This document shows, one piece after another, positions 42,201 to 49,800 of a DNA stretch of 64,000 nt. The first letter of the stretch is position 1. Each line of letters opens with the position of its first letter. The position numbers and the translations under genes are program-made. Origin of the DNA: Anthracocystis setariae (taxonomy: Eukaryota; Basidiomycota; Ustilaginomycetes; Ustilaginales; Ustilaginaceae); the NCBI GenBank assembly GCA_928724745.1, contig CAKMXJ010000003.1:868001-932000 (forward strand). The letters are read 5' to 3'. Under the pieces are notes generated by a model, which made no database searches, was not told where the DNA came from, and saw only the letters and a list, made by a program, of their open reading frames with translations.

Positions 42201-43998
42201 AGACACGCACGAGGGTCTGCTGCCCAATCCGACCATGCAGCGCTACAATGTCTGTCGTGCACTGCTGCGTTCGGCACAGGTGGGCACCAAGTTCTTCTAC
42301 CGTACGCTGCCAAGAGTCCTCACAATATGGATGGATCTGGCCGCCGATGAACAGATCCTTGCCCACAGCAAGAAGCCAAACGCGAGCGATGCCGAGCTCC
42401 AGCAGAAAGCCAAGGCGTTTGGTGAGCTGAATCTGCTCATGCAAAGGTACAGTCGACGTCTCAAGCCGTTCCAGTGGCTGGCAGTGTTCCCGCAACTGGT
42501 AGCGCGAATTGTGCAAAAGAACGAGGATGCTTGGTCTGTGCTTCAAGACATGATACTGCAGGTGCTGTTGGCCTATCCTCAGCAGGCGATGTGGTCGATG
42601 GTGGCTGGCGCCAGCTCCAAAGATGCGGAACGAAAGCGAAGATACACCGAGATCATCCACCGACTTACTACGAAAGGCGCCTCGAAGTACAAAGACGTGG
42701 TGAAGGTGGTTCAGTCGTCGCAGCGTCTCGCCAAAGAGTTGCTCAGGCTTTGCGACTACAGTGTCGTGAAGAACGAAACGGTCTTGAGCATGGAGAAGCT
42801 GTTTCCGGGCCTTTTGGAGGTCGCGGGCTCCTCGGAGCTGCTACTGCCGCTTCAAAGCTCGATGACGGTATTGCTCCCCTCGAACCACCTCATCTCGGAG
42901 GCTCATCAACCTTTCCCTTCCAACCTTCCGACAATCATGACCTTCGAGGACACGATCGAAGTGATGAACAGTTTGCAGAAGCCACGCAAAGTGATGGTGG
43001 TGGGCAATGACGGCAACCGGTACCCTTTCCTTGTCAAGCCCAAGGACGATTTACGCAAGGATGCACGATTGATGGAGTTTGACTCGATGATCAACAAGAT
43101 TCTGCAGAGCCAGCCCGAGTCGCGTAAGAGGAAGCTTTATGTGAGGACATATGCAGTTCTGATTCTCAACGAGGAGCACGGTCTCATCGAGTGGGTGCCG
43201 CACACGGTCGGCTTCCGCCATATCCTCACCAAGCTGTACAATGCCAAAGGGATGCAGATCTACAACTCGGATGTTAAGGCACAGATGGACGAAGCTCGAA
43301 TGTCACCCGATCCCAAGACGACCGAGAAGATCTTTCACGACAAGGTGCTCGCCAAGTTCCCTCCGGTCTTTCACGAGTGGTTCCTGGCGACGTTCCCGGA
43401 CCCGACTGCATGGCTCCAAGCTCGTTCCGCATACGCCAGAACAGCAGCGGTCATGTCGATGGTTGGTTTCGTACTGGGTCTCGGTGACCGTCATGGCGAG
43501 AACATCCTGTTCGACTCCAATAGCGGCGATACTGTCCACGTGGATCTCAACTGTCTTTTCGACAAGGGTCAACGATTCGAGATTCCGGAGCGAGTGCCTT
43601 TCCGATTGACTCAGAACATGGTAGATGCGATGGGCGTCACTGGCTGCGATGGTGTGTTCCGCAAAAGCGCCGAAATCACCATGAGCATCCTGCGAGACAA
43701 TCGGGACTCGTTGATGAGTGTGCTCGAGGCCATGGTGCACGATCCGCTGGGCGAATGGAGCGGGCCGGAAGACCGGCGGTCCAAAGGCTTGGCTAAGAAG
43801 CAGGATCCGCGGGTCGTGGAAGCGCGGCGTGCACTTGATCCGGTGGCAAACAAGCTGGATGGACGGATCTACCGGATCGGATCACGTGATCCAACGCCGC
43901 CGTACACTACCAACAACCTGGTCGACGCTTTGATCAAGGAGGCCACGAGTGCGGTGAATCTGGGCAAAATGTACATTGGATGGAGCAGTTGGCTTTGA
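36223..43998 (+). CDS. atr1: ATR/Mec1/Rad3 family checkpoint kinase
   Basis: 2,591 residues in one exon, close to the size of Mec1/ATR. This PI3K-like protein kinase senses RPA-coated single-stranded DNA with its ATRIP partner and starts the replication and damage checkpoint. The N-terminal two-thirds are HEAT-like helices. A FAT region precedes the kinase, which begins near K-P-R-K-V-M-V-V-G-N-D-G and shows L-G-D-R-H-G-E-N (catalytic Asp 2422) and V-D-L-N-C-L-F-D-K-G (metal-binding Asp 2441; Leu where Phe is usual). A FATC tail ends the protein (L-G-K-M-Y-I-G-W-S-S-W-L). The segment H-V-D-x-N-C-L-F-x-K-G is typical of ATR rather than ATM or TOR. ATG at 36223 is the first in the frame. The symbol follows smut-fungus usage. 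Confidence 0.95.
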   Translation: MPALSEKDINGYRSVSKAAASQSLVDDLDRADAAGIAQSIGQGSTYSDEAMAHTINRLLISGIIAPLVEDPSTWNNQVQTASASIGFHQTLETLSRYLSTTPKFLEHLFGSTDQLTASPSSSAVTLDMANTTFDVWAAPRLLSAAASLLAHSCVSRDSSDHYRDLSCQIMEQLRAILSASVEVVGQIDNVRFILAECLRTSVHALAHTGRTSFSPNARLPDFVIPSEEHQAPQHDPPAPSPPAVTYFRMPMRGSSFRLTSRKDRPKSSGMVPAGLSSAQMHSGFLFPLQGESGANSDSDLVRGKPASGDSVTDRATVLFLLSVDLCLRVATDFPTCVLDLADHAVFLFVEHLQHRWTCAKQTDPYPALHLPLAADAFAIVARNIGFLSESNPRALERLLQVAAEHMSCLADVLDHGNVDENARSDATHTFVSLSACFSACVLEAPSHRRGEMAVILQPYLSLITSQVQSEASSNDGLDDAHHSALACFVSAAVLSATSHARECEPSFLIAIEQRISELLESASCRPQDSTAQDLRRLQNVLANNNKLQHAVPGAKNTTLRAGTSGAKKRKFREPSASRKAHAAIDALLPTETMPQTPGRGGLHLDEMARRRLVLRSCQNPSDGAESRLNESPSLCECELVPVNVLDKQDPAALAQSSRPSAAATAALWNDIQAANNTSHTTSVRTIDMLRRCIAHLPAEKALPNHGDRNVVVILSRSLRSKSRSARIAANELALAIQTRLLRQRDMSIEEEWAARFAQIPQIYEAVLSDATVSSCHETALIGLASLFDLPVESCQETCLLTLVLHLGHSNPFIKACAYTQIVQIATAHRCTTFQLVQKHFEKVSTSIVERFISMPDLWTSFLSLIKMNQATFFNLTKEYTLPHLITMICSGPGSAEVGTKMIELIARALSTDVPRLCHDNITPIFRSFFMRSAALRDLGLDTLVKLIGVDAASLKVLLRSRQSDVVGYLVVKLGNRATRKEAYAGLEFIIETIGGTPAAAKSTDPHMRKSKVAAFLKGEILAILTWINQELSGEHGRRTATDLAFALRSIGALVEIIGPPISAVTPQIMATLNSHLQPDSLSLATLESWKIFITTLRFDDIGPFVGQTAAALLSAWDRFNQERKNIAISILHYLVSENAAYLKEYVDDIPSLDRLDAEIPEICRGLRGARESWNHDRRFRNILERSSHENTSICNESLKDLQVFLSEERAYIEALTSGDAFSPLVGQCIRTLMQVAGRSDAQQSDIRDLSFRCFGLIGAVDPDRIEHAIEEPHKIVLSNFEDQEEAIDFSLHLIRDLLVPAFRAATDTTQQNGLAYAIQELLKVSGFNSSILTTGSNARQVGIRQRQRFSNLPQDVVDTITPLLDSRYGAQVGKPTIRQTPIYMNSRSYSDWLQSWTSRLITKTVERYDAASAAAAAIAGAAPVKSAAGVAATIFGVFRVAIRSHDVGIARHLLPHLVLHSLISGEAADREAIVDEIQTILRDQVESQTDYEAERKLLTAQTLFTIMDHIGVWMRRKRQDLARTSRRPRIAQGGEDVLADVESIMRRISQELLAQASMQCKAYSRALLNFELRVRTMRNEGKDDHDLQSYYENMHRIYAHLDEPDGMEGISTRVISPSLEHQIREHESTGRWTSAQSCWEVELQQRPDDPDLHLGLLRCLRNLGHYDTMRTHIRGALSAHPEWEDLLDAFRVEGACILGDWEEVEERTNRSQARSPEHSIGRALLAMRQDDTEAFGKVLVQARQDLGKPLVAAGKASYPSIYPSVLNLHMLQELEMIRSHVRTHAGDRVGALTRANASDTVSDLNRSLTARLNATLPSFRNQEPLLSLRRTAFAALPDSLGAGTEVGEAWIATAKIARRAGHMQTAYSATLQATQNRATFAFVQRVKLLAKEEQTHAAIRDLVNSLNTLTSTFKPGQVGEMGKEGLIELQQTDAHARPIKVDRVAYAKACLLRARLQESTFRYTASEVLDRYKEAAKEQQNSEKMWYHLGHFQDTHEGLLPNPTMQRYNVCRALLRSAQVGTKFFYRTLPRVLTIWMDLAADEQILAHSKKPNASDAELQQKAKAFGELNLLMQRYSRRLKPFQWLAVFPQLVARIVQKNEDAWSVLQDMILQVLLAYPQQAMWSMVAGASSKDAERKRRYTEIIHRLTTKGASKYKDVVKVVQSSQRLAKELLRLCDYSVVKNETVLSMEKLFPGLLEVAGSSELLLPLQSSMTVLLPSNHLISEAHQPFPSNLPTIMTFEDTIEVMNSLQKPRKVMVVGNDGNRYPFLVKPKDDLRKDARLMEFDSMINKILQSQPESRKRKLYVRTYAVLILNEEHGLIEWVPHTVGFRHILTKLYNAKGMQIYNSDVKAQMDEARMSPDPKTTEKIFHDKVLAKFPPVFHEWFLATFPDPTAWLQARSAYARTAAVMSMVGFVLGLGDRHGENILFDSNSGDTVHVDLNCLFDKGQRFEIPERVPFRLTQNMVDAMGVTGCDGVFRKSAEITMSILRDNRDSLMSVLEAMVHDPLGEWSGPEDRRSKGLAKKQDPRVVEARRALDPVANKLDGRIYRIGSRDPTPPYTTNNLVDALIKEATSAVNLGKMYIGWSSWL

Positions 43999-45156
43999 TG
44001 CACATGCGAACAAACTAAATAATCGATTCCGTATGACCGGACCGTGCACGATGTGGGTTGGAAATGCTAGCCTTGAACACAGGAAACAACGCCACAATCA
44101 TGCAGCGCCTTGTTTTGAGCTCGAAAGTGGAGCGCTGGTGCTTGAAATTGGCGATCAGCGGTGCCCCGCTGTGGATCAGGAGGAAAGAACGAGAGGATGG
44201 GAGAACACAGGATCGGCTTTGCATGGTGCTCAGATGGTCTTATCGCGTGGGACACCAACCGTGCCGAAAGGTTATGCGTGGTGACATGTGGGATTGAACA
44301 ATCGATAGCGGCGGAGCCCGAGTGCGTGCAGCAAAACGCAAAATTCCGCTGATCTGTCCAAAAAAAAAAAAAAGGATCTGCCGGTTTCGTAGCTGCTTCT
44401 GAATTCTACCAGTAAACAATGGAGTGCTGGCCTAGCGCCAAGACTGACAACTTGAGTTGAGTTGAAGACATCCCACGACCTCGACGAATGTGATGACAGC
44501 TCTGTCGCTTGAGGGATTTGGCAACATCGCAGTAGCTCGAATTGCCGCAAGGCAAGGACGTGTCGCCAATCTGGATTCAAGATCAGCAGATTGGCAGGCG
44601 TAACGCCGATCAGCTGGTTCGTTGGATACGGGTGACAGAATCTCGAAATTGGGCAGCTGCAAGGCGTGACTGATTACGCAGGCTTTTGCCGATTTCTACT
44701 GTACAGGTTTTTTTTTTTTAGAAAATGGCGGGCAGTTGCTTTTGCTTGCCCTCTCGCGCTGGCCGATCCTGTCAGCTCACTTCTGTCTGCACTGAATCGC
44801 AATGCTGCAGCAGTCAGCCATCCTCCTACTGTAGCTCTGCCTGCCCATGCTACTCGAATCGAACAACATCAACTGCTGCGAACAAAGCCTGTAGCCAGAC
44901 GAGAGCTCGGCAGCGACGATCCCAAGGCCGGAAGGCGTAAGAGCATGTTGCCATTTGAGCCATCTCGACTTGATAGAGAATATCCATCGCTGTTGCACGC
45001 CATTGAAAGATCGATTAGCTGCAGCAGGCACACATCGGTCTTTGCCGCACTTTGCCTGTCCACCATTCTGTAGCGTGGATCGCAGCCAAGTGAGCAACAG
45101 CCGACGGGCTATTTAGAGAGCCGTCTTGGGTTCGGAAGCACAGCAGCACAGCAGTT
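43999..45156. other. intergenic region left of the nested retroelements
   Basis: 1.16 kb with an A14 run (44360-44373) and a TACTGTACAG motif near 44698. The ORFs here are short and overlap on both strands. It ends at the left boundary of the tyrosine-recombinase retroelement. Confidence 0.45.
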
Positions 45157-45321
45157 GATGCATCACGTGCTGTAGAGGGCGTGCGCGTCTGGGCTGAGCC
45201 TATCGGCCGTATCCTCCATCATGTCTCATTTGGCTCATCCGCCATCATCCTGCCTCTGTTCCTCCATCTCGTCTCGAGCCAACAGCGCTTATCGCTCGTT
45301 GGCTGTTTATTCTTATCGTCG
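45157..45321 (+). repeat. split direct repeat A1 (left end of Ngaro-like element)
   Basis: 165 bp apparently identical to 58221-58385. It begins GATGCATCACGTG. Confidence 0.9.
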
Positions 45322-46490
45322 GTCAGCTCCTCTGACCGCTACGATGTCGGACGGCCTCAAGCTCTGCCGCACATGCAAGCAGCTGAAGCCGCTCCACGAG
45401 TTCTTCCACCGCACTCGCACCACCCAGGTCGTGCGCTCGTGCCTAGCCTGCCGACCGGTACGCCCGTCAGCATCGTCATCCGTATCCCCGGCGTCGCCAT
45501 CAGCACCAGCACTCACGCCATCCGCGCCACTGCCGCCGACGCCAGCTCAACCGTCAGTTTCGACACCGCACCCCACTGCCCCGCACCCGCCCACAGCTGT
45601 GGCTTCGCCGCCCGCCGCCGCCGAACCGTCGTCGCCCCTTCCGGCCTCAGCACAGTTTGCTACGACCGCCTTCGTCACCCAGGCGGTTGAAAACAGCATC
45701 AGCGAGCTGCGCCAGCTTCTGCAGGACGACATCCACCACGCCGTTCAAGGTCTGCAGGCCGCCATCCAGGCAGCGTCGTCGCAGCAATCGGTCGCCGCAC
45801 CACCACCGCCCTCTGCACCCTCGGCTAGCGCGCCAGCCACCACCGCTCAGCCCCATCCGGCCCTTCCCGCCCCGCTCGGTGAGTACCAGACCGGTTGCCG
45901 CTACACGTGGATTCCCCCCGAGCTCGTCGACAAGGTTCACAGCGACTCCATCTCCGTCTACGAGCTCCCAAAGCTCGCCAACCCAGCCTGGCCCACCACC
46001 ACTGTCGACGAGGAGCCTGCCGAGGTTTATATCGACGGCTTCAAGCTCAGCAAACGGGCGAGCTCGTCGACCTCCAATAAAGGTTTCCTCCGCGCCGTGC
46101 CGTCCTTCGAGGTCTTCACGAAGATCTGGTTTGTCTACGCTTCGCTGCGCGCCGCCAGCTCTCCCGACCGCGACCTCCCTATCGGACTGGGCCGTTTTTT
46201 CCTGCACATCGCAGAGCAGCAAGCCGTCTACCCCTGGGAGCGGGTCGTCGACTACATCGTCACCCTCTGCACGGCTCGCCTGGGTCGAGCGTCAGCAGCA
46301 GAGTGGGCCCATTACGACAGCGAGCTCAACAACTCGCACTTCTTGGGTGTCGCGCCACGACAGCAGCCTCAGTCAGCCACAACCACGACCAAGAAGCGAC
46401 CGCGCGACGATGACCCGCGCCGCCTCGAGATCTGCACCTCGTGGAACAACGGCAGGTGCGTCGGCACCGACGAGCGACCTTGCGTACGCC

Positions 46491-46850
46491 TGTTACGATT
46501 GGGATATCGGGAGAGTTAGTGTCCGGTCTTAGTATTAACATGGGCGGGGGTAGTTCCCCCCGATATAGCCCCGGATCGGTGATCGGGGCAGACTGCGGCA
46601 TCTCCCGGGGGGTATCCGGGAGACCACATAATCCCCACGTCCTGATTCCACCACGCTCACGTTAAGACGTCGATTGTATTTTAGCTTACTCACTCTAGTA
46701 GGTGGAAATATCAGACCTTCTCCCGATCTCCCGCTCACCCGCTCCGCTAGCTTGGCAACGATCCCGGGAGCAACACCCGGTACCACGCCCCTGGCCTCGA
46801 CACAGACGCACCGCCACGTTCCGAGGTTCTAAGACCCCAGGAGCATAACA
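46491..46850 (+). repeat. 5' LTR of the chromovirus
   Basis: 360 bp, TGTTA...TAACA. The segment 46669-46678 (GTCGATTGTA) is complementary to the primer site just after the LTR, so transcription probably starts at or near 46669. Confidence 0.93.
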
Positions 46851-46851
46851 T

Positions 46852-46861
46852 TACAATCGAC
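46852..46861 (+). promoter_or_regulatory. putative self-priming primer-binding site (Tf1-type)
   Basis: TACAATCGAC, one base after the LTR, is the exact reverse complement of GTCGATTGTA inside the LTR (46669-46678). No TGG as expected for a tRNA 3'-end primer is present. In the Tf1/sushi group the 5' end of the transcript folds back and is cleaved to prime minus-strand synthesis; the same mechanism is inferred here. Confidence 0.7.
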
Positions 46862-46897
46862 CTCCCCGTTGCCATCAACGCGGAGACCCCAGCTACT

Positions 46898-49800
46898 ATG
46901 CAAACCCGTAGCCAGCCTCGTCCCGGCTCCCCGGACTCTGTTACGAGTTCGGGCAGCCCTACCCCCGAAAGTCCCGATTCAGGAGGCGACCCCGTCCAGG
47001 GGCTAGTCGCCGCCGTGCAGAGCCTAACCGCCCTGGTCGGAGGATTGGCCGACCAGATCCGGCTGCTCAACGGTGGTCGAGCCCCCGACGCCGCCGTCCC
47101 GATCCCGGCAGAACCTAGCCTCCCGCCCATGGGGCATCCGGGAGACCTTTCTCCGGAACGCGAGACCTCGGAAGAACGGTACGCCCGCGCTACTCGCCTT
47201 ATGGGCGAGCGCGAGGCCAATCCCCAGCCGGTACCCCCGGGAGCTCCCGTCGTAGCTACCAACTGGGACCTTACGGAGGACTACTCCTCCCGGGTCAAGA
47301 CCCCGGAAGTTAGCGTTGCCGCCCCTTCCTGGGACGGTAAGCGCGACGAGCTGGAGGCTTTCATCGAACAATGCACCCTCCATTTCGATCTTAACCCGGC
47401 ACGCTTCCCCTCCGACCCCCGCCGTGTCTTATGGGCCCTAGCCCATATTTCGGGTGTACCCCGGGAGCGACTCCGCAACCTGCGCCAGGCCCGCCCGGAA
47501 ATCAACCTGTTCCACAAATGGGATACGTTCTGTGCCGATCTTCGCCGCACCTATGGGGATCCTAACCCGGGACACACCGCCCGGGTCAAGCTCCAGCGGT
47601 TGCGTCAATCGGGAAGCGTTAGCGCTCACGCTGCCGAGTTCCTGGCCCTAGCCACTAAGGCTAACGCTACCGACAATCAGCAATTGTTGACTACCTTCCA
47701 GCTTAGCCTCCGGGAGAGCCTCCGGCAGAAGCTCCTCCACGTGGAGACCCACGACCTGCACGAGTACATTGACACCGCTATCCGAACCGAGCAGCGAATG
47801 TACGAAATCGGCTTGGTGACCCCGGGTCACTCGGACCCCCCGGGTCGCCCGGAACGCCGTCCCGAACTTCGGGGCGGTCGCCCACCCAATCCGATGGTAC
47901 CCCGTCGCGAGACCCCCAACAGGCGGGGTGACCCGCCCCGCCCCGGGCTGGCCAGCCGGGAGCTTCCCGACGAGGTCCGCAAGTACCGTCGGGAAAACAA
48001 CCTCTGCTACGGGTGCGGGGGCCCTCACGCAGTCCGGGACTGCCCAAAGGCCGCCCAGACTCGGCCCCTCCGGGCCAACGTGGCCATCCTGGACCCCGCC
48101 AACGGCGAGCTTTTGGTCCAACCCCTGGTCCCGGACGTCCCGGAGACCCGGTGGTCCGGTGAGGACGAAGCCACACCCACCAACGGCGAGGATGACCTAC
48201 CCGATGACCGCTCCGTCCTTTCCTATGACCCGGAGTGGGACCCCGAGTTCACCGACCACCCTCAGACTCTCCCGGTGAGGTCCAACATCGCCCAACTTCG
48301 CCAGGACCCGGGGCTCGTGGATCTCAGGAGCCATGTAGCGGCCCTCATCCCCCCCGCCGAGCCGGTGATCAGCGGGGACACCATCCGGGTACACCGACAC
48401 CCCAGCATCCCGGTGTATGAGTGCTGGGTCACGCTGGCCGGGTGCCGTGCCCGGGCCCTAATCGACGGGGGCGCCACCGCTTCTTTTGTGGACAGGGCCA
48501 TGCTGGATCGGGAGGTGGGCGTCCCGGAGGCCCTCCGGGCCCCGGTGCGTACAGCAACCTTCGATTCCCGCTCAGAGGCTATTACCCACGCTCTCCGGGC
48601 ATCGGTCAGCCTTGCGGGCGTCCCGGTTACCCCAAATCATCAATTCTATGTCGCACCCCGCATCTCCGACTATGATATCATCCTCGGAATGGATTGGATT
48701 GAGAAGACCGAACCGGTACTCAATTATCAAACCCAAACCATGCACTTCCCGCTCCCGGGAGGAGGGGGTTATGCCACCACCCCGGTTCAACCTACCGGCC
48801 CCCCGCTGCTTACCAATGGACAGGATCCCGTCCCGGGGGAGAACTGTTTCGCTATCCACCCCAGCTCCTTGGAGCCATCCCGGGCCCCAGGCCTCCCGGA
48901 AGAGTACCGGGACTTCTCGGACGTGTTCAATGAGGTCAACGCCGATGTGCTCCCGCCTCGCCGGCCTCACGACCACCAGATTAACCTCCTCCCCGGAGCC
49001 CAGATCCCACATGGCGCACTATACTCCCTCTCCGGGAGAGAAATGGAGGAGCTTAAGGCCTATCTTGATAAGATGCTTGAGATAGGGTTCATCCGGCCGT
49101 CCAAGAGCCCGGCAGCCGCCCCTATCATCTTCGTCCCGAAGAAAGATGGCAAACTCCGCCTTTGCGTCGACTACCGGGCCCTCAACAGCATCACCGTCAA
49201 AGACAAGTATCCGATTCCCCTGATCTCCGAGCACCTGGACTGCCTCTCCCGGGCTAAGATTTACACGAAATTGGATCTTAAGGGGGCCTACAATCTTGTC
49301 CGCATCGCGGAGGGCGACGAATGGAAAACAGCCTTCCGGACCAGGTACGGGAGCTACGAATACTTAGTTATGCCCTTTGGACTATGTAACGCCCCGTCCA
49401 CTTTCCAGCGTCTTATGAACCACGTTCTCCACGACCTCTTGGATGTCACCGTAATAGTGTATTTGGATGATATCCTCATATTTTCCGCCGACCCCGCAGA
49501 ACACACCTCTCACGTCCGGGAGGTGTTGGGACGTCTCCGGGACCACAAGCTGTACTGTGCCCCGGGAAAATGTGACTTCGGGACCTCGTCTGTCGAGTTC
49601 CTCGGGTACCGGGTCAGTCCCGGGGGGATCAGCATGGACCCCGGTAAGGTGGACGCGGTGTCGTCCTGGCCAGAACCGGTCACCATCCGGGACATCCAGG
49701 TCTTTCTAGGGTTTGCCAACTTCTATCGCCGCTTCATCCGGCACTACTCCCGGGTGGCGTCCCCGCTCACCGATCGGCTTAAGAACAAGGCCTCCGGTAA

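Noticed and set aside
44666..45073. 135-codon ORF left of the retroelements
   Set aside because: Low-complexity translation, no start context or homology; overlaps ORFs of similar length on both strands.
45657..46532. 291-codon plus-strand ORF
   Set aside because: Alternative frame of the Ngaro gag-like ORF, Ser/Arg/Pro-biased shadow.
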